Positions 10,935 through 24,942 of a DNA stretch of 64,000 nt are shown one piece after another. The notes below the pieces were generated by a model that worked only from the letters and a program-made list of their open reading frames with translations, was not told the origin of the DNA and searched no databases. The first letter of the stretch is position 1; every line of letters starts with the position of its first letter. Source of the stretch: Zonotrichia leucophrys gambelii (lineage: Eukaryota > Chordata > Aves > Passeriformes > Passerellidae); the NCBI RefSeq assembly GCF_028769735.1, contig NC_088178.1:21712357-21776356 (forward strand), in the 5' to 3' direction. The translations under genes and the position numbers were made by a program.

Positions 10935-13900
10935 CCCTTGCTGTCTTATTTAAGTAAAACAAAACGGGAAACCTAATGTTGCTCCAAAATAGTCTTTAAG
11001 CACACTACATAATTACTTGATCAGTGTGTAATTACAATGTTATGAGTTTTATATAATTAGGATTTTATGGACATCTGTGATATAATTTAGGAATATATTA
11101 ATTTATTTACATAAAAAGGCTATTCTAGGAAACAAGCCTTTCATCAATAATTGTGGTAAGTAACAAGAATATATTATATATAGGCATCCAGCAAATGTCC
11201 TGGAGGGCTGCCTGCCTTTATTTAAATCCTTTTTTGTACAAGCTGTTGCAATGGATGAGGGCAGGCCTATATTTAGAGCTATGGCTTGTTTGGGTGTGTG
11301 AGTGAGGTTGGGTGGGCAGTGTCCTGGGCAGGTCTGATCCATTGCAGTGAATCCAGTGGGCTTTCCAGGTTTGCAGGGTGCTGGTCAGCAAACCCTCCCC
11401 AAAGGGTGGGGATGGGACATCCACCTTCCTGGAATGGATCTCCTGTTAGGCCATGGCTCTTGATCCTGTGTGTGAGGATTGCTGGTGTGCCTCGATGAGA
11501 GCCTTGTAACTCCAGTCCTGCTGCTTCAGGCAGGTCAGAAATCCCTTCCATAGCACAAGGATGTAATCTTGGCACACACATCCCCAGATCACCTGAGGTC
11601 TGGGTTTTGAAGATTGCATATATTTTACATCAGGGCCGTCGCTGTAAACAGAAGTTCCTTATTTTTAAGGAAGATCAAAAACATTTTAGAATTCAGACTT
11701 GATAAGTTTCTTTGTTCTTATTTTGAAATACCTCAAGGCTTATCAAAAGTTGTTGATGGTTTCCTATCTTTGCCTAAATTTTGCTTAGTGTAAAGTCACT
11801 TGATATCATACAGGTTTTAAATTTTTTTTTTTGTTAGAATTTCCTATTTGACAAATGCTGGAGGATTAATGAAGAGGCCTATGTTCAGTTTGAATGACAT
11901 TTGGAAATTGTTCTTGTTTTGCAGTAAGTGTTATCCTCCTGGTTTAGTGCTTGATTTGGTACAGGTTCTGCTTTCTTAAATGTGCTAAATAATTGGTCAG
12001 AGTTGACTGCAAGATGGCATAATGTCACTTTTGGAAACAGTGTAGATCAGCAATTCAAGAATAATGAGAAACAGAACAACTTTGTGGATATATCATTATG
12101 CATAATGTGAAATGATGAATTTTGAGTAGGTAAGCTTTTGGCAACTGAATTCTAATCTACATCTCACATTGAATGAATGAGTTTCCCAGAATTAATTTCT
12201 TTTTTAATGGAAATTTTTCTCCTTATTCCTTTTCCTTTGTACTGGTTATTATTCTTGGGAATAATTTTTCCCATCTAAGAAACTACATGGGAGGGTCACA
12301 CTGTTGATACTTGAAATGTGACAAGCTCAGATAACTTCTTGTGTGTCTTAGGCTGACAGGAAACTGTTTGTTTAATATGGTTGGCAATATTGAGGTACGG
12401 TGGCCTGCATGGTTTAATTTTTTCATGTGAAGGCATTATGCAAATGCAAAAATCCCTGCATCCTGCCTGGAGCTGCAGTAGCAGAAGAGTTAAACCCTGG
12501 GGTTTGGAGCCCGAGGTGTGAATTCTTGTCTCCTTCCAGGCTCACCATTTGGCTGCCCTCCATGGGACCAATTGTAAATCACAACCTGGTGGTTTGACCT
12601 GGGAAATTGGAGGCTCCCAGAGGGGAGCTTGTTCTTGTGACTAGGAGTTGGAGAGCTTTGCTGTTTGTTGGCCATTTCACCTGTAAACCGTATAAGGTTA
12701 TGGTTCATAACTGGTTTTTCTATATAATCGTGTGATCTATATGTGATCTGCTGGTGCACCTGTGTGTGAGCTGACTCATTTACTACCCCTGCACTGTTCA
12801 GAGTTTGGGATGCTTGGGATAAGTCAGCAACTTCCAGGGAGGAACGAAGAGCTCAGAAGGTTCTTAAGAGACTGTAGTAAATACTGAAGCCTTTCTTTTT
12901 CTGTCCTTATCCTCAAATAACAGAGAGTTCCTCAAACGACAGTGGTGTGCTCCTTCCAAGTAGTCTCTCCTTCAAAGACTTTTTGATCTTGAATACAGAT
13001 GCAGAAACATCCAGAGCACTGAAAGATTCCTGGCACGGGAATAGTTCTGAGAAAGAAATAAATTCTTAACCAGACAGTCATGTGTTTAGTATTGTTGATA
13101 GACAGGGCCATGCATTTTCCAAGATTTGTTTTTAATTGGACTATGAGGCAACCAGGGGCTATTTTTAGTTTTAATTTGGAAAATCAGTGAGTATGCAAAG
13201 AGGGCTGTTAATGTCCTGTGCTGAAGCACTGATAGTAGAGATGTCCTAACAGTGAGTAGCTGGTGTCACCTTCGTGGCCTGGAGCTGGGGGGAATCAGAG
13301 GTTATTTTATACACACAGCTGTGTGTGTCAGCCCAGGACTGTTCCTGCCCATGAGCAGTAGGTTCCTATCCAATGCTTTTCTTTAAAAAATTGCTTTTTG
13401 AAGACATGTGTTACAGATTTTATTTAGTTAGAGAAACCATTTAGTCGATCAATATTAACCTGAAGGCTTAAGGAAGGTTTAGGATGTAAAGAAGGAAAGA
13501 GATTCTCAGGGTAACTTTTCACCAATTTTTGGAATGGCAACCCATTTCAGCTATGTCTTGCTATCCTGAGCTATGGTGAACTTTTGTCTCAAATTTATGC
13601 TCTTGTTTGAATATTCATAACTACCATGCCAGAGAGCCTGCAGAGCTGCTTCTGCTGTAAATGGACCCACTCATGCTCTCTTTTCTAGGCTGCATCTGTG
13701 CTCCCCTTTTTTTCAGTATCTCTCTATTCCTGTTTTTGTTCATTCATCTCAAATATGCTTCTTTTAGTGCTCTAAGTTCCCTCTTCCCCTCATTTATCTC
13801 CTGAAATTTTGCTACTTTGGCTACTTGTTATTATTCTGTCATTCAATCCCTTGTGTGGTACTTGAGAGCATAATCTTCTAACCTAGTTTACATTACACTG

Positions 13901-14589
13901 TCATTATGAATTATTAATGTTCTAAAATAAAATCTTCAAACCGTAATCTTTGCTGTGGTGAAAGAGCTCTGTGTGCTTTTGTTTCCTTCCTGTTCTCCCT
14001 GTCCTTTCCTTTCTTCAGACCTTTAGGTCTTTAGAGCAGGGATGTTATTGATCCAGCCGTCTGGGAAAGACTTGCTGCACTTAGAATTGCATTGTCACAT
14101 CTCTGGGCTGAGATGGGCATTTATTATATAAACACTAAAAAAGCTACTTTTGGAAGTAATTCTTTTGATTCTCATCAAAGACATGCTGCACAAGTAGAAT
14201 GATAATGTATGTTTGGGTTATAGCTTGTCTGAGAGGTGAATATTATTTTTCATACTCTTTATTAAAATTTTGTTTTGTTTCTGGGAGTCCCACTTGTATT
14301 TGTGAGCAGAGGAGAAATTTAAAATAGCAGAACAGGTCAAGTGATAATTCTCAGCAAATTTTTAGCGCAAAATTTTCCACTGAAAGACAAAACATCCCTA
14401 CTAGCTTTCTTCCACACTTCATTTAATGCAACTGCTTGCCCATAGTGCTTCTGAGAGAGTGGAAGATTCCAGAACCACAAAACGCCCAATTTTCCGAGCA
14501 AATCAACGCACAAATATTGACCAGAAGCGTTCCTTTAAAGCCACGAGTGTCTGCACTGCCCTCGCAGGGAACTTGCAGCTACTTGGAGC

Positions 14590-14960
14590 CGAATGCAGTT
14601 GATTGGAGCTGCGTGTGTCTTTGGCATGGAGGAGAGGCCGCGGGGACGTGTCCCGGCCTGCGCCCCAGGGCTGAGCGCGCAGCCTGGGCCGCCGCCGGCA
14701 TGGATCCCGCAGCCGGGACGGCTCCCAGAGCCGGGACCTGCCGCCTCTGCAGCCTCCCCCTCCGCGTCCCCAGCAAGGACAGCTGCAGGCTGGGCCGCAG
14801 GACGCCGCACTCGCTGCTCTACATCGTGCTCTTGTGAGTGCCCTGCCTTTGGAGCTGCGCCGGCCTGCAGGGAGGGCTCGGTGTGCGCGCCTCACCTGCG
14901 CTGTGCCCGCTGGTGCGTTTGTTCAGGAGCCTCTGTGGGGTACTGAGCACCGCGGCCGGC
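14590..14960 (+). promoter_or_regulatory. MAST2: CpG island 2 with inverted CCAAT box, probable second MAST2 promoter
   Basis: I count roughly 33 CpG dinucleotides between about 14620 and 14960, flanked on both sides by CpG-poor AT-rich DNA. An inverted CCAAT motif (GATTGG, 14601-14606) lies about 95 bases ahead of the ATG at 14700. The island contains the whole candidate exon 1b and its donor. This arrangement is what a CpG-island promoter driving an alternative first exon should look like. No TATA box is evident, and the start site cannot be set from sequence. Confidence 0.7.
14700..14833 (+). CDS. MAST2: candidate alternative first coding exon 1b of MAST2
   Basis: The ATG at 14700 has a strong context (GCCGGCATGG: G at -3 and +4) and opens 44 codons plus two bases (TT) before a consensus donor, GTGAGT, at 14834. 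It ends in phase 2, so the first base (C) of the exon at 39548 completes TTC (Phe). The junction reads ...[16 protein letters not shown]. The peptide begins MDPAAGTAPRAGTC. It has a CxxC pair at residues 14 and 17 with a third Cys at 29, a basic patch GRR at 32-34, and a hydrophobic end at residues 39-45. The same frame is open upstream to an ATG at 14436, but I prefer 14700 because of its Kozak context and because upstream lies promoter-like sequence. Codons are much more GC-rich than those of the downstream exons, as usual for exons inside CpG islands. Its use is inferred, not demonstrated. Confidence 0.62.
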
Positions 14961-15685
14961 TGCAAATAGGATTGGCTTTTCTTGCTGGCTGCATTTTAAT
15001 AGGTGGCACAGAAAATGGTTTTCTTAAAAATATTTTTTAATATTGTATACATTTGTGCTTAATTTTTTTCCCTTTCCGTAATCTCTAAAATCTCTATAGT
15101 GCTACATCTCCTAATAAATATTTCAAAGAAAAGAAAAGAAAGTGAATACAAGATGGAAATTCCCATTTATTAACACCTTCTCTTTTTCTTTCTCTTTTCT
15201 ATCTGAGATGGCTTAAAAGTTCATTGGTGAGGTGGGTTATGAAAGTAATTTATTTAAAAACCAAGAAATTTTGTTATAAATTTTTGTTTCTAGCTGCATT
15301 ATTTAGATTTATTTGTGCCATTTTTAATGTTACAGTAGAGTGTAGTAAGATACAGCATTGCAAATGGATAAATTTTAGTTTTAGTATTTATGAATGTTTC
15401 TCTGGAGACTGCAGAAATCATTGTGAGTTCCATATCTGTCCATTCTGTACTTTATTTCAAAGCTGAGAATTCAGTTTGAGTCAATTTATCTTAATTTATT
15501 AAATCTGCTTCTGTGTTCTAACACTTATGTCTCCACTTATATATAGGTAGACACATTAAAGTCATATATAAAATAAATGTCTTCATTCAAGACCTTCTAA
15601 ATAATACGTGTATTTTAGGAAGCCTTGGTTTTGTAATGAACCACCTTTGTGGGTTTCTCAGAATTACAGTAGAACAGTTGATAGA

Positions 15686-15737
15686 GTTGTATAGTTATTT
15701 AGAACTGTATAGTTATTTAGAGTTGTAGTTACTTAGA
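15686..15737. repeat. short tandem repeat, three 16-19-base units
   Basis: Three adjacent copies of GTTGTATAGTTATTTAGA-like units (about 15686-15704, 15705-15721, 15722-15737) differ by a few substitutions and a small deletion in the last. This is a minor local duplication. Confidence 0.85.
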
Positions 15738-16888
15738 AATCTGTGGTCCAGGCTTGTTCTTGTGTTGGATCTGTTTATATGTTATATATTTTTCTGAGGC
15801 TCACAACCTGGAGTAGTTTGTTTGTCTGACAGTTGATGATATCACAGTTTTCCCAGACTTTAAGACTAAAAGCTAAGCTTTTGCTGTGAAGATTCGTAGT
15901 ATTCCAGAGGAATGGCTAAAATAGGGGCCAATTTATCTTAAAAATGCATATCCAAATAAGGATGTAATTCTGCCTTTAAAACTAGATAAACTTTTTCTCC
16001 TTTTTTTGTGTGTGTGTCTGTCTACTAGCACCCCTGATGTTTCCCAAGCATGGTTTTGATTTCTCATGTCTCTTTTGTACCATGCTTATTTTGTAAAGTC
16101 TATTCTTATCCCATGCTCTAACTTCATTAAGAATTTATGCTTGAAAATGTAAAATTCATCCTCTTCGTCTGTTCATTACATTAGCATTCCCCTTGCTCCC
16201 AGAATAACTCTTCTTAGCCAACATCCTACAAAATAAGCTTTTTGTCTCAGAAAAGCCATGGTAAATGCAAGGGCTTTACAATATCCTTAACATTTCAGCT
16301 GAGCCCAAGTGTGTTAACCAGGGAAAGAGGAAACGAGCTGTGGAGTGGAACGTCCTGCGCCAGAGATTTGGGTTGGAGCAAACAACCTGAATTATACTGA
16401 GAAACAAATCAGATGCCAGGGCTTGTTTTGGAGTTCAGGCTTGATTTGGTCTTCAGGGTAATACACTGTGAAACAGGTGACAGCTCTCCCTGCTCGCTGC
16501 TCACCAGTGTGCCCTGAGCCTGGGGGCATCATGGTGATCCTTGGCACGGGCTGCTGCCCTGGGATGTGCTGGGGGTCTGTGGTCCTGCATAGATGAGGGG
16601 AACCCTTTTTGCTTTTGTGAGCTGGTAATTGAGAGCTGAGTAACTCAAAGCCCTCTAATTCACTCACTGAAATACAGCTCAGTTCCCTCCCTTTGTTGTT
16701 TGCTTTGTTCATTTTACCTTAATGACTTGCCTGTTGTCTTGGTTTAGTTTTATCCATCCTTTCTTCTTCAGTCCTCACTCCCTATGAAGATACAAAGTCT
16801 GCCAGCCTCCTTTGCTGCTGCTCTTACCCTAATTTCTCCTTTAGGCTCTGCACTGTTGCTTCTCTGTTAATGACATAGTTTTGTTGGA

Positions 16889-17182
16889 GTGGCTATGGAT
16901 CCTGCCTGTCAAGGACTGTGTGTTACAGCTCTCTGGGATATGTACAAACCCCGTGTTACAGGAATTAGCAGTAGCCTGGTGGCGTTACTCAAGTACAGGG
17001 AGTCAGAGGTGGGAAAACTGCAAAGAGTTGAAGTGCTGTACTTCATCATGGAGAGGCTGCTGCAGGCTGGAGTGGCAGGAGAAGAGATTAAGCTGTCTTC
17101 CTGTTTGCAAATCCAGTTGCACAGTGAATTCATTAAGACTGTATTACAGGTTAAAAAGGAAGTTTTAAGTGCTTTAGGATGA
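16889..17182 (+). other. unassigned protein-like open frame inside the MAST2 intron
   Basis: The 97-codon frame starts MAMDPACQGLCV and ends VKKEVLSALG. It has an amphipathic, helix-rich look (for example RVEVLYFIMERLLQAG, about residues 47-62) that is unusual among the chance frames of this window. After its stop at about 17180 the same frame stays open for 28 more codons, and a neighbouring frame holds an acidic run (EEEEPLEEDVW, near 17265-17295). That pattern would fit a decayed retrocopy with stops and frameshifts. No poly(A) tail or target-site duplication was seen. I do not recognise the family. Chance is a serious alternative. Confidence 0.3.
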
Positions 17183-20100
17183 ATAATACATGACAAAGAT
17201 GAGGAAATGCTGTGGTGGCAAGAGGAGGTTCAGTCTGTATTTTTCCTTTGGATAAATTTTGGCTGGTGAAGAGGAAGAAGAACCTTTGGAGGAAGATGTT
17301 TGGGCTACAGCAGCACTCTGTGATGCTGTATTTTCTGCAAGTGCTACTGAGTGTCCTTAACTACATTTTGGATAAAGCGTTAGAAGACTTCTGTGTAAAC
17401 AGGAAGTGACATTTTCAGATCTGATATTCAGTATTGTTGTTTTTCAAATAACATTTCTCAATTTTTATGGCATTTGAATCACATATGGAGGTTACATTTG
17501 ATTAAATTGGACAACTGACATTTGAATCACACATGAAGAAGGCTGGGCTAGGGAAAGAATGCAAGATCCAGTAACTTATTTAAAGAGGATAATTGACCTT
17601 TCCATGGCATCTGAACCCAATTGTCAAGTCTGTGAGTTTGAAATTATGTTAGGCTTGTGTTATATTGGAGTAGCTGAACGTCTTACTAGTGTTGCTTGGG
17701 AAGGATAGTGTTGCATGGAGCATGAACATACTAATAAATGATATTTTTGTAAATAAAAATACAGAGAAAGAATATTTCTTATTAAATATTTATAGGATTT
17801 GGAGCACAATTAACTTGGTATTTTAGCACTGCTAACTTATCACTTATTTAGTAGTGTCTTCACTTAAAAGATTGTGATGATGGAGCTGTAGTTGGCATCC
17901 TCTATATCTGAGTACAATTTTGTGAGGGTTGTTTTAGACTGAAATCAGAGCAGTTACTTGTGCTTAACTGTGCAGTGATATTGTAGTGCATTAGATAGCA
18001 TTTCAGGCTGTCCTCTAGGATGGCAACCCCTGTTAGTTCAGTAACTGTGCCCAATTAAAGTTACATGAGGAGCTGGCAGTTCCATGCAGGTGCAGTGCCT
18101 GATAGCTGCTTCAGTGAATGTTTCTGATCCTTTGAATCATTAACTAGTGCAATCACTAGGCTGTTCCCTGCTTAGGGAATACACACCAGAGGGAAGTTTA
18201 GTTGTTCTTCACCCCCAAAACCCGTGGCCACAGCTGTTTCTTGAATCTCACACAGATACATCTTTGGGAGCCCTTTTATACAGAGGTAGCAGCTGAAGCC
18301 CTTGGGTGCCACTGTAGTAAAAGACTATGGCCCTTTGGATCTTGGGTGGTGGCTTGGTGATTTCTGCCCCAAAAGGGAGAAATCTGTAGTTTTGTAACTT
18401 AGTAAATGATAGAAAAGTGAACCTTGAAGATAACGTCCAACCTGATGTTTTCTGTCAGACTGTTGCTTGGGAGTCTCGCGATTGCAGGCGGCTCAAAGAC
18501 AGTCTGTTCTTCACTTGCTTAGGTCACTGTTCAAATAATAATGATGCCCTAAATAGCTCAACACACATCTCCCATGTCATTTTTTTAAAGGAACCTTCCC
18601 TTTTTTTTTTTTAAGCATAAATGAAGAATTTTCTTCTTTCCCTCTAGTGCAAGACCAGTTTTCTGCTGGGGTTTTTACACCTTACACGCTTTTCAGTGTA
18701 CGGTGACACAGAGTGGGTATCTTCACCTGTGTTAACTTACGCTCACTTACAATGGAATAATTTTCTGTGCTTGTTGGGCATACAATTTAAAGTTTAAAAT
18801 CAGTCAATATGCTGTTTGTAGAGATGGAAGGTATCTACTTATGTTGTGACTTCTCCAAAGAATTTGGCTTTGCTAGCAAAATGGTTTTAATTTCTGGGTA
18901 TTTCTAGTGAATAATTTGTGTATTTCAGTCTAATGACTGAAAAAAAAGTTATGTCCCAAGTATCATGTTTTTATGTGAAGCTTAATATAATGTAAGCATG
19001 CATGTGATGGTGTAATCAGCAAGAGGTATGTTTTTCCCACTGGCATTTCAACTGGTTTCCGTTATAAGTTTTCCTTTACCACAGTGTAACTTGTGAAATT
19101 CATCTTAATTTGAAAACTACTGCACTATTACACGGTTCATCCTGGTTTAAGTGTTTAAAAATATAATCAGTACTTTGTGGAAACTTTTCCTGATACATAG
19201 TCAGCTTAAAATGTAGTCAGTCACATGAGTTTTGATCTTTGGGATATTCTTTTTCAAAATTACCTCATTGATCTGCTTGGTACTGCTTCAGACTTTTCAG
19301 GGAGTTCAGCTTACTTCTAAAATGACGGATTTTATTTAAAAGATGATGATCTTATACCGAGGAAATTTATTTAATGATAAATGTAGCTGCTGTAAAAAAG
19401 TCCAGAAAGCAATGGGTTTCATGTGGACTGTTTGCCTAATTGCGTTCTCATTTAATGTCAAGCTTAATTAATGTCTTGCGTTGGTAATGGTAAAGATGAG
19501 AAATAGGGAAAGTCGTTGACACTGACTATTTATAACTGTCCAGTGGATGCAGTGTCATTAGGAGGGCTCTGGAAACTGTACATTTGGTTGACAGAGAAAT
19601 ACTCCATCATCACAGGAGCTGCTGAAATGTTCTGCAGGTGGTCTTTTCAGAGGACAAGTTGGGCATAAAGAAGGGAAGGTGCATTAGGAAGATTGATGGA
19701 GACTAAATATCCTGAAAGGCGAGTGAGAGAATGTTGTAAAGGAAGAGGTTTCTTCAGGCTTGGAATAATTCAGGGCCTGGAATTCACAAAGAGGTGTTAA
19801 TGTTATTATGAGTTAAATAAAATAGAAAACTCATCTTGTAACCTATTTGTGTGAATGTGTTGTTGACATGTGCTCTTATATACAGATATGGTATATTTTT
19901 GAATCAGTGAGAAGTTTCTGGTCCAAATTTTCCAAAATGTTTTGCTGATTGTGCAGAGACAGTAAAGCAGTTCCTTCAAAGGATTTCATTTGTCATTGTA
20001 GGTGTGAGAAAATCCTTCTGCTTCCTATATTTGTTGCTACTAAAGACAATTCTGCAAATGTTGACACTGTCATATTTTAAGACATGACTTATTTTAAAAG

Positions 20101-23100
20101 CTTTTTGACAGTTTGGTTCTTCTGTTTTTCTAGCAAAAGCAAGTGCTTCTGCATCTTCAAGTGTGGTGTCTTCCCATTTTTTTGGGTACTCTGAATTTCT
20201 TGGGAATCTCTGGGTTCCAAAATGAATGCTTTGCAGGTGCTGATTTGCAGGATTAGAGTCTGTGACTTCCATGTGGAACAGGCATTTTGAAAAGCAGGAA
20301 TATAAAGTGTTAAAAGAAATTTCTGCTGGTTTTGAACCAGTGTTACGTAATTCTCAAAGTGCTTTTTGCAGTTCTTGGGTAAAAGCTCTGCAGAATTGTG
20401 TTAAATAGCGAGATGGGTGAATGGATGGGTTTCTGATGATCGCAAACAGCCCATCCCCTTCCCTGCTTGGGGTGCCCTGTGTTGCCCAGGAACAGCAGAG
20501 GATGGACAGGGTTTAGCTGGATTAACATTGCTGTAGGGCTGTCAGTCACTGATGCCCATGGAGAAATGTTCTCCTAAAATGGCTTCTCCTTTTTGTGTCC
20601 TTCCTGCAAGAGATGTGAAAGTGCTGCTGCTGAGTACACTGATAATGAATGATATGTCTTCAACTACTGAGTTTTCAATCATTTTTGTAAAAAGCGTGAC
20701 TAATACAGATTTAGGGGTGTTAGCTGATTGTGATCTTATTTGCTAACTATAAGCAGTCAGAAATTTATTTCTACTGTGATAGGTTTATTTTGTTAGTTGA
20801 CTGAACACTTTTATTCCACCATTATTGCTCATGAATTTCAATTCATGTTTTAGCTGACAGAGTAAAATTTTCATACCTTTTCAAAACCAGGGTTTATTGG
20901 AATTGGAAGGTCACGTAATATCCTGAATATAATTCCAAAAGGCTAGTGTTCAGTTTCTACTTGATTGGTATATGATATTATGTGGACACAGAAATGAGTG
21001 TGTTTATTCTTTCTCATTAGTAGTAGACAGTGGCAGAGTTTGGTTCAGTTGTACTCTAAATTGACTTTGTGAAATCAAACCACTATGTAATGTAGATTAA
21101 CTTTGTAAAAATGTTTAAAAGCACTAGAAAAGACAGTCGTGTTATGCAGAGTCCAAAAAGTCCCATTTGCCTGTTTTGAATTCCAGATGGAAGGGAATAC
21201 TTTGCTCAATCAGATACCGTGATTCCTGATTAATGTATGTATTAAAAATATGTAATTATTTAATGGAAAATTATGAAGACCATCTAATTCTTCCATGAGA
21301 TTCTGCAGAAAGCTGAAGTGAATCTAGTGGGATTTCTTTCTCCCAGACATTTTTGTGTATTTTTTTAGGGCTGTATTGTGCTTGGAAGGCTGTGCCAGCT
21401 GTTGATTGTCATCTTTCTCATGACTGTGATAAAAAGCCACTCAAGAAGGCTGAAATATGAGAACGTCATTAGCTTTCTTACTGGCAGAAGTGCTTAAAGA
21501 AACCACAACAAAAAGAAAATAGATTGCATACTGAAATGAAAAAAAAAATATAAAAGCAGCTCCAGTGAGGTTTTGTTTAGACCCAAGAAAAAGCAAAAAC
21601 ATGGCAAGAAGGTTCTACAGGCATGAAGGGGAATAGTGAACTTGTGGTTAATGTGCAATGGGGGTGTGTGGGAAACCTCTGATGTGCATCACACGAGTCC
21701 TGCTTGTGTTTTGTTGTCAAAAATCAGCTGGTTGAGTTGTTTTTGGGCACCAGGTGCCACGTAGGAGTTTATGTTTACTGTGACTGACATGGATCTGGTG
21801 TGGCTGACTTCAGGGGGAGAATGGATTTCTGTTTTTAAACTGATCTTAGGAGGCATTAGAAGCTTTTTTTTTTAAATTAAAAATCCACTTGGGTTACTGA
21901 AGATGAAAGATGGGATTTGTTTAAAGGTGGGAGATTAATTAAGAATAATAAGCAAAATGCCCCATATGTGCCTCATGTAGTTAGGAAAAGAAGAGCCACC
22001 ATGTCAGAATAAAAACACAAACTAGGCAGGCAGTGGTGCTTTCTGTGCACACACAGCTTAAACCTCCCTGTGTTATTCAGGATTGCAAGCAGTGCCCAGT
22101 TACGATTTTGAAAATACTGAAAATATTTTGCTTGTAATTAGATGAACACAGAGAGATGTATAGAAAACATGTATGCTGTGCATTCAGCAAACTCCAGGTT
22201 TAAAGTGTATTAGGAAGAGAATAAATATCTCGTTTTGCACTGCCTCCTAAGGTGGAGGGAGGGAGGCAGGGATGGAGCAGGGAGAAAACAGAGGCAGTGG
22301 AAACAGCAGCAATATGTACGCTTGCCTGCCTGTCTCACATTAATGGAACAGCTTGCAAGGTCTACAGGGAATTTGCATTGGCTCTGTCACTGGTATTATT
22401 TAGTTCCTTATTTATTGCTAGTGGCTTGATTGTGCTGTATTTTCCCAGCAATGAAAGCTTTTAAAGATCATGTCTGACTCCTTTTGGACAGTGCTGTCCA
22501 ATTTCTCTCTGCCTGCTACCAGCATGTTGAGACGATCCAAAAGGTAATCTAAGGATTTTCTGAGTTATTCTTACGATGTTTTTCTAAGCTACTTGTTTTA
22601 ATACTGTTTAATCTTGCTTTTTTTTTCCTGTTTTAACAGATTGAATCATATTCCTAGTACGTTAGATATGATTTCTTAATTTCTGAATGATTTGTAATTG
22701 TATTCATTGTAAAAATCATACTGTGCAGATCCACCGTTCGTTCTTTTTAAAGATATTTATTTAAAGGCATTGTTCCTTCTCATACTCTGTGAATATGATA
22801 AGGGGTTTGTTTCTGCAAAATGATGGATAGATGCTTGTTGGAAGGAAGCTGCTTTATTATTTGAAGTAGCAAAACGGTATTATGTTGAAATAGGCAGCAA
22901 ATGAAAGACTTGCAAATATTTTGACTTATAGCACTTACGGTCTTCACAGAGATATGCATAACCTTAAATTTTAAATAATGCTTAATACATTTAGCATCTT
23001 TCTTCTTATTATAGATGTGAATATGTTAATGTAGCAGTTAATAGGATGAGTGTTTGCATTTACCTTGCTCTCTGGATTTTGATAAAATCCCATTGAAGTG

Positions 23101-24942
23101 TGTGAACTAATGAATGGTATCGGATCTGATGCTGTACAGGGTTGTCCCTTCAAGACTGGGAAATATCAACATAATTATCACTCATCAGGTGCTCTGTGAA
23201 GCTTAGCATTTGTAGCCTGAAAACTTACTGGTAAGACTGGTAGGTAGCTAATCCTGACTAAAGCAGTATATTCAGATTTATGAGTAAACAGTTGCAGCTG
23301 GTACCAGAATTTCTCAGCAGCTGGTTTGTTGATACAGTTAATAATCTGTGTAAGACTCAGAATATAAGCTTTGGCTTAGGTTAAGGGTGAATTTTGTTCA
23401 TCAGCTATTAGAAATTATATTAATCTTTTTTAGAGGATTAGCTTCTTACCAACTAATATTTCAGGGGACTCTTTAATTTTTGTTATTATTCCACATTTGT
23501 GATTTAAATTTTATTGAGGTTCTGTTCTGTGCTGCCATCGACTTTTAGAAATCTTAGTGGCAATGAAGAAATATTTTGTAAATAAATAGGGATCTTAGTT
23601 GCCAGGAATTGCATTAGCAATGTTACTATTTTCAAAATTGTTGCCTTCAGCCTGTTTTTTTAAAGTAAAAGAGCTCCTTGAGATTCAGGTTGTGTGTTGA
23701 TGTCTCTGCTCCAAGCAGTAACTTTCACATCCATTGAGCAGTTGTAGGAGTGGTTTCATGGAGTGACAGAAGTGACAAAGATAAAGCTTCACATTTTCTT
23801 ACAGATTTCTTGAATTTGGCTGGGGAGAGGAAAGGGAGGCAAATTATTCTCCTGTGCCTCCATTTGCACAGGCTGAGGTAGGTTGGACTTGGCTTCCAGG
23901 TGCTCTTGGCCACCAAGCTGTGGGATGGGAGCAGCCTGGTGCAACGAGCCCTGGCTCTCTGTGGAGCCAGGGGAGCTGGGCAGAGCCAGGAGCTGCTCTG
24001 GGGCGCGTGGGGAGGGAGCACACCTGTGCATAAAGAGATAACCTGTGTTAGACCTGCAGCTTCTGGATCCTGTCATTACTGCTGCTTGCACAACTTTGGT
24101 TTCCTGAAGCTCCTCCATTCCAACTGGTGACTTAAAAGGTAGTATTTTGTGAAAATTCAGCAATAATAGTCTTCCAAAGAGAGTAGACACCCACAGTGTC
24201 TCTCACAACAAAAATAAATCATCCTTGTTTTTCAGTATCTTGTTAGTGTGCCATTTTGAATATAAAATTACGCATCAAAGTCAGAAACAATTTAGCGATA
24301 CTAACAAGGTTTCAGGTGTGATATTTTGTCAGAAAACTCCTGCTCAAAATTTACAATTCCATTTATTGTTAGTAGTCAGAGTACAAAAAGAAAGAAATTG
24401 ATCTGTAAATCCGCTGAGCGTCTTAATGGAAAAGAGATGACTTTTTATTGATTTAATCACATAAACGAGTATTAGGTATTTCAAAATGATCAAACAGCAC
24501 TATGAGTATTCAGAGCAGAGAGCTGCTGCACGAAGTCATGTGGTGGAAATCCTATTTTGCACAGGATGGAAACTGCAGCCTTCAGCCAGCCTCAGCAATG
24601 AAATATTTGAGCATGTGTGACAGTTTGCTGGGAATATCACCTTCTGCCGAGCCAGGCTGGCCGCCTGCCAGCTCTTTGCCTGCGTCTTGGGGGAGATGGG
24701 TGGGCAGGTTGGGCTGGTCTGAGGAGTATTGTGATAAATCACTGCAATAATGTGATTCTTGCCAGGGTATCCATCCTGAAATCCCATGTCCACATATGCA
24801 ATGACTGCTCCTGAGAGTATCAGGGCTGTGAGAGTGGTCACTGCACATGGAGTGCGTTGCAATGCCATGACCTGGGTGTTTTTGTGTGCTAATGTTCTCA
24901 GGATTGTGGCATCTGGGCACTAGGAATGGAGTAGTCTATCAC

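Larger units (their letters stand above)
5616..14589 (+). other. MAST2: intronic sequence between the two alternative first exons
   Basis: About 9 kb of AT-rich DNA follows the donor at 5616. It holds a fossil MIR (about 6950-7050), a TAAT/ATTA-rich block (about 9060-9250) and a 12-bp-arm hairpin (10900-10934). No exon with recognisable homology was found. The open frames of 60-100 codons are isolated, overlap on both strands and lack paired splice signals. Confidence 0.55.

Noticed and set aside
19976..20272. 98-codon minus-strand frame of fairly balanced composition
   Set aside because: No domain recognised and no splice or polyadenylation context. A translated search would be needed to keep it.
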